From Apostichopus japonicus (lineage: Eukaryota; Echinodermata; Holothuroidea; Aspidochirotida; Stichopodidae), in contig NC_092567.1 in NCBI RefSeq assembly GCF_037975245.1, positions 3,085,214 to 3,149,213 of the forward strand: a stretch of DNA of 64,000 nucleotides, in the 5' to 3' direction. The notes beneath the pieces are model-generated. The model saw only the letters and a list, made by a program, of their open reading frames with translations, searched no databases and was not told the DNA's origin. A program made the translations under genes and the position numbers. This document shows positions 34,975 to 46,040 of this stretch, in pieces (the stretch's first letter is position 1; each line of letters starts with the position of its first letter).

Positions 34975-35337
34975 ATGACCCCTCTATGCATATTGTTTTG
35001 GAAACACACCTTGGAAACACGCCTTGGATACAGGGTAGTAGCGTCTCCAATTTGGAGTAGTAGCACCTTCTGTTTACGGTAGTAGCGCCACTAAGTTACA
35101 GTAGCATCGCCGCCTGTAGTAGTAGCAGCATCGCCTATTTAGAGTAGTAGCGCCTCCTTTTTACAGTAGCATCGTCACTTAGGAGTAGTAGCACCTCCTG
35201 TTTAGAGTAGTAGCACCTCCTGTTTAGAGTAGTAGCACCTCCTGTTTAGAGTAGTAGCACCTCCTGTTTAGAGTAGTAGCACCTCCTGTTTATAGTAGTA
35301 GCGCCACCTGTGGTCCTTTGGCTTTCCATATGAACAA
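34975..35337. repeat. Right arm of fold-back element
   Basis: GTAGTAGC(G/A)CC units with CTCCTGTTTAGA in ~26-bp steps, ending CCACCTGTGGTCCTTTGGC and TTTCCATATG. Reverse complement of 29864-30225. Confidence 0.88.
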
Positions 35338-35829
35338 GCATACAGTTTATGTGTGCGAGCCACTGATCTACACTAACTGGATAGGCTGCGCGTACGGTGA
35401 TTGTATAGCGAGCCGCGAAGTCACCGGAAGTTGTTCAGCGGCCATGTTGGGATATTCAAAACATCACCGCGCATATGACAACGACACGTCCATATATTAC
35501 TATATGTATGTACTAGGGCATTACTTACATGTATGTCACTGTGGGAACCAACCTGTAAAAAGCTGAGGAATATGAAGATTTTAACTGAAATTGTGGAGAA
35601 CTGCTAAATAAATTGCTGTTGCAGCAAAAATATAACTGTGCATATGAACTATAAATAGTTGTCACAAACGTAATACATGTACAAAAATAATGACCTGTAG
35701 ATGGGTTCTGGGACAAAATCCCCCCAAGCCAAAATCCCCCATGACAAAATTCCCCCGGACAAGATCCCGCCCCCCAGACAATATCCCCCTGACCCATACA
35801 AAACCTGCCTGCAACAACCAGGGATGGCC

Positions 35830-36868
35830 CAGGTGTGACAGTCAAGGCATGGGTCATTGCACTGGTTAGGGTACCAGTCAGGGCACCGGTCAGGGGACTG
35901 GTCAGGGTACCAGTGAGGGTACTGGCGAGCGTAACTGTGAGGGCTCCTGTTAGGGTACCTGTGAGGGTACCGGTCAAGGTAATGTTCATGTGACCGGTCA
36001 AGGTACTTGTTAAAGTACTGGTCATTGTACCAGTACTAGTAAGGGTATGTGTCAGGGTACGTGTCAGGGTACATGTCAGGGTGCCTTTCAGGATACCAGT
36101 TGGGATATCGGTCGGGGTACCGGTCGAGGTACGGGTTGAGGTACCGGCCGGGGTACAGGCCGGGGTTCGGGCCTGGGTACTGGTCAGGGAGCCATTGAGA
36201 ATACCAGTGGGGTACCACTGAGAGTACCAGTGGGGGTACTTGGGGGTACCGGTGGGTGTAACTGTCAGGGTAACTGTCAGGCTAATTATTAGGGTACCAG
36301 TTGGGGAATGGTCGGGGTTCTGGTCGGGTACTGGTCCGGGAACCACTGAGAGTACCAGTGGGGGTACCACTGAGAGTACCAGTGGGGGTACCGGTGGAGG
36401 TTCCGGTGGGGGTAACTGTCAGGCTAACTATTAGGGTACCGGTTGGGGAATGGTCGGGGTAGGGCCGGGGTACTGGTCAAGGAGCCATTGAAAGTACCAG
36501 TGGAGGTACCACTGAGAGTACCAGTGGGGGTACCGGTGAGTGTAACTGTCAGGGTAACTGTCAGGCTAATTATTAGGGTACCGGTTAGGGTATGGTCGGG
36601 GTTCTGGCTGGGGTACTGGTCCGGGAACCACTGAGAGTACCAGTGGGGGTACCGGTGGGGGTACTGGTGGGGGTACCGGTGGGGGAACTGTCAGGCTAAC
36701 TATTAGGGTACCGGTTGGTGTATGGTCGGGGTACGGGCCGGGGTACGGGCCAGGGTACTGGTCCGGGAGCCATTGAGAGTACCACTGAGAGTACCTGTGG
36801 GGGTACCGGTGGGGGAACTGGTGGAGGTACCGAATGGCGGTACCAGATGACGGTACCGGATGACGGTA
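35830..36868. repeat. GGTACC-rich minisatellite with ~140-bp higher-order unit
   Basis: The basic unit is about 12 bp (GGTACCGGTSAG, GGGGTACCAGTG). A longer order is visible: GTCAGGCTAA(T/C)TATTAGGGTA recurs near 36276, 36418, 36560 and 36690, i.e. 130-142 bp apart. The minus frame of 281 codons (Thr/Pro/Leu/Gly repeats) and the smaller frames here are repeat-derived, not genes. Confidence 0.93.
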
Positions 36869-36876
36869 CCCGGGAC

Positions 36877-36991
36877 GCGAATTTTTTTTTCCCAAACAGG
36901 TTCTCAATTATTCAGCCAATCAGATTGCTCGTGACGTCAGCATCAAACGCTTAATAGTTCGAAGACATACACTGAGTTACACACTGACACT
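36877..36991 (+). mobile_element. Left end of the GCGAATTTT inverted-repeat family, truncated copy
   Basis: Starts GCGAATTTTTTTTTCCCAAA and matches 49348-49468 through CAGCCAATCAGATTGCTCG, TGACGTCAGCATCAAACGCT and CACTGAGTTACACACTGACAC, then diverges. No matching right end was found nearby. It abuts the GGTACC minisatellite. Confidence 0.85.
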
Positions 36992-36994
36992 GAT

Positions 36995-38405
36995 TTATTT
37001 GCAATTTCGGCCTTCCAAACTCCATGAAGTTGAGGGTAAGAAACCCGAAAAAGTTTGTGGCCAGGACCATTCACAAAATGGTTCGTAAACGAAATCTAAG
37101 GCTTACGTATCCAAAACTATCTGTTTACTGTTGATTCAATTTCCCTGCGGAAGTTTATCATCTAGGCTCTATAAGGTAACAATATGTTTCTCATTTGAAA
37201 CTTTTCAAAGATTTTGACTGATTTGATGCATTTTTGGCAGCTTTATGTGAAGTTAGGCTTTGCAGAGAAATGGTCGAATTGCAGTAGCATGGACACTTCG
37301 AAGTTCGGACACCTAAGATTTAAACAACCCCAAAACTATAACTTCCTTTTAGAGACAAATATGTAAGTACTTGCTAGCACACAGGTTATTTTGGAGAGAA
37401 AATAACTGTAGCTTCGTAGTTTTTCGTGAAATTGGCTCTTGCTGTAGGTTATCAGGGTAAAATCGTGCATTTCTTAGGGGTGTCCGAACTTCGCAGTGTT
37501 CCGAACTTCGCAATACTGTACTGTACAGTACTAAGGCTGCACAGAGATAGTATAATCGGCTAAGTTCGTTACCACGTTTCAAACAGTTTAGGTCCTAGCG
37601 TGTGATATATTATATGTTTAGCCTACTATCACTGGATAGTACTGCTATATAGTACTACTATCACTGGATACTACTACGGGATCGAATATGTGTTCGTTAT
37701 GTGAAGGATGACGATTAAGGCATTCTTGTTCGCTAGCATTGCATATCGTTTATTGTAGGTGACATCCATAGGTAGACAACCTAAGACTTTGAGGCTTATA
37801 CACCTACCTGTACTACTAGTTACTAGCTTAGGAAGCAGTTAGGCTAGACAGGTTGAAATAATTCTGAGGTATTTGCCAGTAGCGCCCTCAGTTGTATCTC
37901 AAATCTTTGTAATGAAAAAAGGCCGGGTCCATGTTTTGGTCAAAGTAGACATAGGCCTACAGTCAGACCCCAACGAGTGAGTTAATTAGCTCAGAGAGCA
38001 GTTTTCTTGTAGCCCGCCCCCCAAAAAACTGGAGGCCAGACATAAGAAATTTTGCGAAACTGCTTGCGACCTACCCCTCTGGTTTAAATGTTTGAATAAT
38101 GCAAAAGAAGGCGTCATCAGCCACCATGACGCGGTAAGGTTAATCTCACAACATTTATTTTCGTAATAAAGCAGTAAAAAGTTCTATTTTTGTCGTATTT
38201 TGTGATAAATCTCCATTGAATTTTGCGCCTTTTTCATGGCTAGTTACAAGAGAAAAATGCACATTTTTAGGTAAAATTGGCTATAGTCTAGATGAAGCTT
38301 TTTTCAACAATACCAAATTGGCGATTGGAAATGCACTATTTTTTTCAACTGTCATCTAATTAGTATACGGCAAAACACAGCGTTATGATATACAGATACA
38401 GTTAG
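36995..38405. other. No gene seen
   Basis: Mixed sequence without coding support. Two nearby TCCGAACTTCGCA motifs (37484-37512) and one at 37296-37310 (GAAGTTCGGACAC, inverted) may be remnants of an element. Confidence 0.45.
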
Positions 38406-38434
38406 GACTTTGTATTGGCTCTGCGTATACAATG

Positions 38435-39660
38435 ATCCATCTGTCCTATCCATCCATCCTATCCATCCAACCTATACATCCTATCCATCCAATTATAGCT
38501 ACACATTCTTTACACCCATCCAATTGCGATATTATCCGATCAATCCTATCCATCCATCTTATCCATCTATCCTATCCATCCTATCCATCCATCCTATCAA
38601 TCCATCCTATACATCCATCCTGTCCATCCTATCCATCCAAAATATCCATCCATTATATCAATTCATCCTATACATCCAAATCATTCCATCGATCGAATCC
38701 AGATTATCCATACATCATATAAATTCATCATATCCATTCATCCTATCCATCCATCCTTTCCATCCATCCGATCAATCTTATCCATCTATTCTATCCATCC
38801 TATTCTATCCATCCTATTCATCTATCCTATCAATCCATCCTATACATTAATCCTATATACCCATCCTATCCATCCATCCTATCCATCCGTCCTAGCCATT
38901 GATCGTATATATCCACCCAATCCATCCATCTCATCCTATCCATCCATCCTATCCATCCATCCATCCTATTAATCCTATCCATCCATTTTATCCATTCATC
39001 CTATCCATATATCATATCTATCCATTATATACACAGCAAACACAAAAACGTTTTTAAAACGTTATTAAAGCGTTTCGTCTTTTGTTTTGATAACGTTATT
39101 TGTGGTGTAATAAATATGTCACGAAAACGTTTTCAGGCTATTATTTCAAAACAATTTTTCGTTAAAACATTAATATAACATTAATATCTCATAAACACGC
39201 TATACACCACATTAAACGTTATAAAAACATATTTTAGAGGCTCTTTTAAAAATGTTATGATAACGCTTTGTGTTTGCTGGGTATATCCATCCTATCCATC
39301 CTATTAATCCATCCTATACATCCTATCCATCCATCTTATCCATCCATCCTTCCTATCCATGCATCCTCTCCATCGTGTCCATACATCCTATCCATCCATC
39401 ATATCCAGCCATCCTATCCATATTATCCATCCATCCATCCATCCATCCATCCATCCATCCATCCATCCATCCATCCATCCATCCATCCATCCATCCATCC
39501 ATCCATCCATCCATCCATCCATCCATCCATCCATCCTATCCATCAAATTAAATCGATCCATACTATACATCTATCCTATCCATCCATCCTTACCATCCAT
39601 CCTATCCATCCTATCTATCCATCCATCCCATACATTCATCCTATCCATCATATGTATCCA
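38435..39660. repeat. ATCC / CCTATCCAT array
   Basis: Imperfect CCATCCATCCTAT units, with a pure ATCC run at about 39426-39535. All four Tyr/Pro/Ser/Ile-rich frames here are repeat translations. Confidence 0.97.
39028..39285. mobile_element. MITE inserted in the ATCC array
   Basis: The left end TATACACAGCAAACACAAA and the reverse complement of the right end, TATACCCAGCAAACACAAA, are inverted terminal repeats. Inside are several AACGTT and AAACGTT motifs and no coding capacity. ATCC repeats resume on both sides, so the boundaries are clear. Length is about 258 bp. Confidence 0.85.
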
Positions 39661-39850
39661 GGCGCGTATCCAGGATTTTCTAACCCGGGGGGCGCGAAGT
39701 TCTATCTAAGCGGAGCACCACCATTGATTGGCGCGTAGCGTACAAAAAAATTTCTGGTTTTGATACTCCCCAGATCACCGGAAATGGCACTTCTCGGGCT
39801 TGAAAATGAGCAACCAGATGTACACTTTTGTCTGAGAACCAAGTATTTCC
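39660..39850 (+). repeat. Dispersed repeat with poly-G edge, copy 2
   Basis: CTATCTAAGCGGAGCACCAC, TGGCGCGTAGCGTACAAAAA and CCGGAAATGGCACTTCTC match copy 3 at 40870. It begins next to the end of the ATCC array. Confidence 0.78.
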
Positions 39851-40329
39851 CAAAAGTTTTTTTTTTCCATCCATAACCTTTTTGAAGATTGTCATCAGTC
39901 ACACATCATGTTCGACCTCATTGCATGTCCTATGGATCATTGCTTTTGTGGGTGATTCTACGTCACGGCCCACAATATCCGAAAGCCCCACTTTTGAAGG
40001 TTTTAAGCCCATTATTTGTTGAGAATTTGAAAATTCCCATTTCTCGTGAATACAAATCACTTCAAAACATACCCGTAATGTTGCACAAAATTCTATCTAT
40101 GGACAACCAATATAGAAAAACCTCCTTGAACCCCTAATAGACAGGTCAAAATTACACGAGTAGAGGAAAGTATGATGAAGAATGTTGGTGAGGAAATTTT
40201 CTAAAATTCAGGCGCAGTTAATTTATTGTTGTAGAAATATTGCAACCTCTTGTAATGGCTATTATAAAACTTGGCTGAAGGAAATGACAAATAGCAGATA
40301 TTTCCGATATCAGGTATATCGAAACCGAA

Positions 40330-40760
40330 CACTACACACATAGGCGTAGGTCCCGTAGGAGGCGGGGCTGCAGCCGCCCCCCCCCCCTTACCGAAACCAA
40401 ATGTTTTCGGGCACCTACTGAAAGAAAAATAAATAGCAATGAATAACTTAAAAATGATCTCCTTGGTAATTAAAATAAAGTTGTAAGCTTGGCCGACATT
40501 ACTGTAAAAGAGAGTTTTGACATAAATGGATCTGTATGGTTTTTCTCCATCTACATAAGACATTTGGTTGTTTACATTAGCATCCGGCGGTATACTGTGC
40601 AACTTTCACGGACCTTAAGGCACACGATGCCATGCAATGTAATGACCGATGCTTGCTTATATGATATTGGCATCGATGTGTTGAACGCGCGCTTTGCGCG
40701 CGAAAAATTTTGGCTTTTTTTTCGGGCAAGTCGTTACAGCCACAAATCCAATTTGGCTCC
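40330..40760. repeat. Fragments of a second C-run repeat
   Basis: GGCGTAGGTCCCGTAGGAGG and GCAGCCGCCCCCC (40344-40387) lie 5' of a plain AT-rich stretch, and GAACGCGCGCTTTGCGCGCG lies near 40683. These look like parts of one insertion, but I could not define its ends. The minus frame at 40201 and plus frame at 40489 show no domain. Confidence 0.45.
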
Positions 40761-40869
40761 TACGCCTTTGCCTACACACAGAAAGTTTTTGAGGCTGTTC
40801 ATCGTGGAACATGCATTTCAATGCTCACTGATATGATGTTTATATCTGCTCTTTGCTTTACAAATTCGA

Positions 40870-41100
40870 ACAGGCGTGTAGCGAGTAATTGCCAAGGGAG
40901 GGGCGAAGCCTGTAGGCAAACTATCTAAGCGAAGCGCCACCATGAGGTGGCGCGAAGCGTACAAGAAAAATTTTGGCCGAAAATGCCTCCCAGATCGCTG
41001 GAAATGACACTTCCCAGGCCTTGTAAGTTGCATCTAAGCATTGTCTATTTTGAAATTACTAGCGATGTCGTAAAGAAAATTTGCTCGGGGGGGGGGGGGC
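40870..41100 (+). repeat. Dispersed repeat with poly-G edge, copy 3
   Basis: Contains AACTATCTAAGCGAAGCGCC, GGTGGCGCGAAGCGTACAAG, GATCGCTGGAAATGACACTT, TTGAAATTACTAGCGATGTC, and a run of G at 41087-41098. It is the best-preserved of three copies. Confidence 0.82.
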
Positions 41101-41639
41101 GGTCGCCCCCTTCCCGAAATGCGTCATGTTCCCCGACGACTCGGTCGAGTTCAAGACCAGCCACAGTTGGTTCCATATAGCACAATTGTACAATTCTTAA
41201 GGCGTCCATACACACACACACGTTATGATAGACCATATATAGTATTTATATAGATACATTAGTGAGAGAGGAAAAATGGAAACGTCAAAAATGGAGTTGT
41301 CGGTGTAAGGGGTAGGGTGAGGCGCACACCCCCTCCGTAATCCTTGATCTGTCACTGGCTACCCTGTGTATATAATTGGGATCAGCGGGCTGGGTCTTGT
41401 ATCTTATGGTTTCTTCTTCTTCATCTTTCTGTCACAGGAATCGCTATAGCTCGTACATGCCTTTATTGTGGTTCACCAAACTTAGTCACAAGAATCATTG
41501 ACCGTAAGGGTACCTCAGGCCATGACCAGTTTGGGGTCAAAGGTCACACAGGGGTCACTAGGGTCAAAAAGGTTAACTGCATAAAGAAATAGAGTAAGCT
41601 CAAATTGCAAAATTGAATATCTCATCTTGTAGATCATGA

Positions 41640-42640
41640 CCAAAGATAAAGAAAAGTCAACTTTGACCTTTTCATCTGACATACGGTTAAGGGGTCAATG
41701 GTCAAGATGTAAAATTTACAAAAAACGCTACTCCTACAGATTATGTAGCCTGATCATATGTCTTATGCTTATGATAAAGCTTGAAGCCCTCTACAAAACT
41801 TATTTTTTGAAATTTTGATCGAAGGTCATTTGGGGTCACAAGAGTAAAAAACAAGGTCAAATGTAAAACAAGCTCAAATGATAAAAGTAACAGTGTCAAT
41901 GTGTTGGCCTTGGACAAACATAAAACAATGTCCACGGTGACCTCTTCGTCCAACCTATGGTTATGGGTCAAAGGTCAAAGTCAGATCAAATCACAAACAA
42001 CCTCAAATGGCAAACGTAACAGTGTCAACATGTTCACCTTTGGCAGAAATCCAAAATTGTCCACAGTGACCTCTTCGTCCAACCTATGGTTAAGGGGTCA
42101 AAGGTCAAATCACAAATAACCTCAAATGACAAAAGTAACAGTGTCAACATGTTCACCTTGGACAGGCATCCAAAATTGTCCACATTGACCTCTTTGTCTA
42201 GCTTACAGTTAAGGGGTCAAAGGTCAAAGAAATGTCAAATCACAATTACAACCCCAAATGGAAAATGTAACAAAGTCTTCACATTCACCTTTCGTAGACA
42301 TCCAAATTAGTCCACAGCGACCTCTTCGTCTGACCTACGGTTGAGGGGGTCAAAGGTCAAAGGTCAAAGAAAGGTCAAATCACAAAAGACCCCAAATGGA
42401 AAAAAAGTAACAAAGTCATCATGTTCACGTATTTTGGCAGACATTCAAAATTGTCCACAGTGACCTTTAAGTCTGACATAGGGTTAAGAGGTCAAAGGTC
42501 AAAGAAAGATCACATTTCAAACAATCTGAAATGGCAACAGTAACACTAACAGTGTCAGCATGTTGGCTTCGGACAGAAATTTGAAATTTGTCAATGGTGG
42601 CCTCTTCATCTGACCTATGGCCGTATGGTATATGAATGAA
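41640..42640. repeat. ~130-bp satellite with DR1-like AGGTCA repeats
   Basis: Units begin GACCTCTTCGTCYRACCTA near 41939, 42067, 42187, 42320, 42462 and 42600, i.e. 120-142 bp apart. Most continue with GGGGTCAAAGGTCAAA, CACAAA, CAAATGGCAAA, AGTAACA and TGTTCACCTT. The small plus frames in it are repeat-derived. Confidence 0.92.
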
Positions 42641-43335
42641 CTGTAGTCAGTGTGTTTGGGTTGTGCTCAATTAGGGTCGAAGGTCAAGCATGACGTCACA
42701 AGGGTCATAAACGTTAACTGTGCAAAAAAATTAAAACAAGGTCAAAACACAGAACTAAATGTGCCATCTTGTAGGCCTTGATAAAAGATTAAGAAAAGTC
42801 AATGACTACCTTATTATATGACCTCTGCTTGTGGGGTCAAAATTCACGCAAATGTGTTAGTAGCCTATTCGACACACCCACTTTGCAGATTTACCCTTTT
42901 TCAAAATCCAATTTAAATTAAAAGCTTTGAATCTCATGATTGTAATGTAATTTAAAGCAAATAGTCCTTAAAAGAAACTGCATGTTAGAAAACAACAAAC
43001 AAAAGAAACAAACACTAAAAAAATAAAAATAGAACAAAAACATAATAACGGTTATGGGGTCAAAGGTCAAATGCGGTCATCTAGGTGTCAATGATTTAAT
43101 TTACTCCGATACCTATGATAATGCGACTAACACGTTATGCATTGCTTTTCACCAGTGTCTATGAGGTATACACAAATTTAGGGTCAAAGGTCATGAAAGG
43201 ATGAATGGCTGGGTCCGTGTCACTCCGGTGACACAGTCATGTCTAGTTTTTATTTTATTTTATTTTGGGGTTATGTTAACATGCGCAGTTTTAGTTCCAT
43301 AACAATATTTTTCTGCTAATATTCACCTAATACGA
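42640..43335. other. Degenerate GGTCAAAGGTCA-containing sequence
   Basis: Scattered GGGTCAAAGGTCA copies (for example near 43057 and 43181) and AT-rich filler continue the satellite region. No gene. Confidence 0.6.
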
Positions 43336-43805
43336 ATCAGCAGAGAGAGGCTGTGGATGCAACGTCTTCGCACCATTCAACCTCATGGCCTCAACATTCA
43401 GGAAGGACATGACTAGCTTTCCTTTTGTGCCCACTTCCTCCCCTTGTCCACCCCCCCCCCCATCACTCCTCTACTCATAGCTCTCTTCCATCCTTTTTTC
43501 TCCACACCTTTATGTCTTTGTCCTTCTCCAGTTTATTCCCTAACCCCTTCCCTTAATCCTCTCTTTGTCCCTCCTCTGTTTATCTCCTACCTCTCCTCTT
43601 CCCCTGTTGGTTTCTTTCTTTCTTCTCTCCATCCCTTGTATACTGATCCCCTTACATCCATCTCTTTTTTGTTCATCATGCTCATTAACCTGTCTGTTAT
43701 TTGTGCGTGTTTTTGTCCCTTCTGTTACTGTTACTTGTCATTTAACCTTTGAAGAAGATCCTGCTAGGATCGAAACATCAGGCCAACTTACTTTTACACA
43801 ATATT
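43335..43805 (+). repeat. Dispersed repeat with CT-rich body and terminal stem-loop, copy B
   Basis: Pair of 7085-7510, same orientation. The stem-loop at the right is best preserved here: GAAGAAGATCC, loop TGCTA, GGATCGAAAC. The 102- and 121-codon plus frames over it are CT-rich artefacts. Confidence 0.87.
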
Positions 43806-43809
43806 CATC

Positions 43810-45435
43810 ATTGTTAGATAATATTATTAATTTGGTGTTTTTGAAATATTCTCTATTGGCAAACGACATTTGGAATCTTTTGAAGACTTCCTTGCCGACA
43901 TGGATTTTCGTGGACAAAGTAGGCTGCTAATTGAAAGTACTTCAAAGCAGCATTCAGTAGATTTGGGCAAAAACCACACAATAAGACACATTATAGCAGA
44001 ACTACATAGCAGAAAAAATTACGTTTCCTATGTGTGTTTAGTTTACTAAATTCACTTTCTACTATAGCATTTACTGCTTCACTTACCAGTTAGATATTTC
44101 TGCCAGATACTTTCAATACGGCTGGGGTGATCAGTTTTGCCATGACAGTTACTATGGATACGGTATCGCATTTGCAAGACGCTTCGCCAAGGTCGTTTTT
44201 CTGGATGATAAATATATACAACAGGAATAAGTAATAAATGCTTCAGTTTCGGTATTTACTTTCCTAAGGAATGTATCAGAATTATATGTATTCTACGAGG
44301 AAATGGAGGTTTGTGATTCGAATGTGTCTAGCATAAAACGTGATATGTATAGAGTAGCCAAAATAGCGAATTACACACCACTGTAAAGATTAACGAACCA
44401 TACATTGGCTCTATGCATGACTACACACATTGTGACGGATTGCTATATTGTTAAAACAAAAGCAGCAACGCTGCAGAAGCTTAATTAACCTTCTATTTGA
44501 AAAAAAAAAAATTGTTATTTCTTGTGCAAAAGACATACGCGAAATAACGGCGTTATTTTCTTTCCTCCCATCTCCTCATCCTTGCCCTTATGCTCCTTCC
44601 TAGCAGCCATCATTTGTGTTGGAATGCTAGAAGGTTGTTTAATTTCGGCTCTCTCAATTAGTACCTAACATAAGTGTGTTAGTTATAACTCTAATATACC
44701 GCTGGACTCTTACGTTAAATTAGTTTTGTCTCTTGAATACAATATATTCGTCGCCTGAGCCACATGTAAATGTTCCCCGCTATATCAATATAGTGAACGG
44801 CCAATATGGCTATATGGTCACCAACATCGATTAAGGTCGTATCACCGTAGTTAAAGCATGTACGCATGCTCACATGTACGTCATATATCTGGTACCTTCT
44901 CAGAAAGTTAAACTATATTTTATATGCGGATCGTAGTAATGTGCCATTCAACTTTTATTTTTGTCACAGGTAATAGGTATAACCTGCATAATGAGCTTCT
45001 ACTTAATGCGAATTAATCCTCGACTCTAAATATTAATTTTAAATGCACTAGTTGTAGTGAGGTAGGCTACATCGAAATAGAACTTGAGGATATGTAGTTA
45101 GGTATAGTTTTTATAGAAGCTTTGAACTACAAATGCTGTGAAGGGACTAATAAACGCACATAATACAGACAGCTTAATACAGAGGTTACCAAAGTGAACA
45201 CAAAAGAAAGATTCCACTACCAAAAGTCTTTACAGGGGATGTTATTCCCCATAATACGTCACGCTACAATATTATTGGGGTAGTGGTGAGGAACAAATTA
45301 CAATATGTTGACTTAATATACTTTAGAGGTACTTGTGCAAGTATAGGTTTTCTTGTTGTAGATAGCTGTCTCATCATCCGACTGGTGACACGTGACCTAT
45401 TTACTGTAGGAAGTGGTGGGTACATTGAATTACTT
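43810..45435. other. No secure gene; one ambiguous exon-like segment
   Basis: On minus, 44087-44200 has an acceptor (atttatcatccag), a strong donor (ACTG|GTAAGT) and one open frame in phase 1-1 (…RPWRSVLQMRYRIHSNC…). On plus the same stretch can be read as a terminal exon (after cttaccag, …ARYFQYGWGDQFCHD… to TAA at 44230). I cannot choose between them. The rest is AT-rich. Confidence 0.35.
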
Positions 45436-46040
45436 TTTTTAATTCCTTAATTGATTAGAATATATTCATTGTTAAACAAAGAAGACAGCACACCACATAG
45501 GAGAGTTCAAAATCAATAGCAAATGCAAGTCACATACACACAATGTACCTAAAAGCAGCGAAACGTCAGTTACTATATGTTTACACTGATGACGTAAAAG
45601 CTTTTATAACGACTTTTCGAATCGTCCTGTTTTAAGTAACGCTTGTTGGTTATGACATGCACTTTGAATATGAATACTGTTCAATGATATTCTCACGAAA
45701 CTGAACCTACTATAACGTTTCTATTTAGAACTTAAATAACATAATGTCATCGCACCAGGGAGCTGCTGTTAGAGTAGCAGCTCCCTGATCGCACTATGAA
45801 GTCCTTGCCTAGCTAAGTTTAAGCTTGGATCAAGTACTATAACTCTTTACGAGAAATATGTACTTGTCGACGAGACACACGAAAATTACTCAACCATCAT
45901 CGTATACTTTAACCTTGACCAAATATTTCAATGCAGAATCGCGTAAAACAACGCACCAAACATGTGACATGCTCCATTGTGGCTCTGAACTCTTGTATCA
46001 CTCATGCAATGTAGTGTAACGCTGTCCGCTCCAGTTATGT
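45436..46040. repeat. Segment duplicated at 51860-53080, copy A
   Basis: Collinear blocks: CACATAGGAGAGTTCAAAATC, TGTTTTAAGTAACG, TTGGTTATGACA, GAAGTCCTTGCCTAGCTAAG, CTTGGATCAAGT, CTTGTCGACGAGACACACGA and AATTACTCAACCATC. The other copy is more spread out. Non-coding as far as I can see. Confidence 0.85.
45756..45787. mobile_element. 32-bp hairpin insertion with 7-bp target duplication
   Basis: Arms CAGGGAGCTGCT and AGCAGCTCCCTG flank an 8-base loop. ATCGCAC is present on both sides (45749-45755 and 45788-45794). The paralogous segment near 52.85 kb lacks the hairpin. Ends of CAGGG with a 7-8 bp duplication suggest a hAT-type miniature. Confidence 0.72.

Larger units (their letters stand above)
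29864..35337. mobile_element. 5.5-kb fold-back type element with tandem-repeat arms
   Basis: Two ~360-bp arms in inverted orientation enclose about 4.75 kb. Both arms begin with an outer GTTCCATATG-like block, run through the same GTAGTAGC(G/A)CC tandem repeat, and end inside with AACAATATGCA and GGGGTCA. The interior has a 42-codon transposase-like frame near the left arm, TA-rich low-complexity sequence, and a later LINE insertion. The long composite inverted arms recall fold-back elements; no target duplication was confirmed. Confidence 0.75.

Noticed and set aside
35525-36370. 281-codon minus frame
   Set aside because: Pure translation of the GGTACC minisatellite (Thr/Pro/Leu/Gly repeats); no gene features.
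38410-39738. Four overlapping frames rich in Ile/His/Pro/Ser
   Set aside because: They translate the ATCC array in all three frames and stop when the array stops.
44087-44230. Exon-like segment readable on either strand
   Set aside because: Both strands have plausible splice signals and an open frame, and neither peptide resembles a known domain. No neighbouring exon supports a choice.
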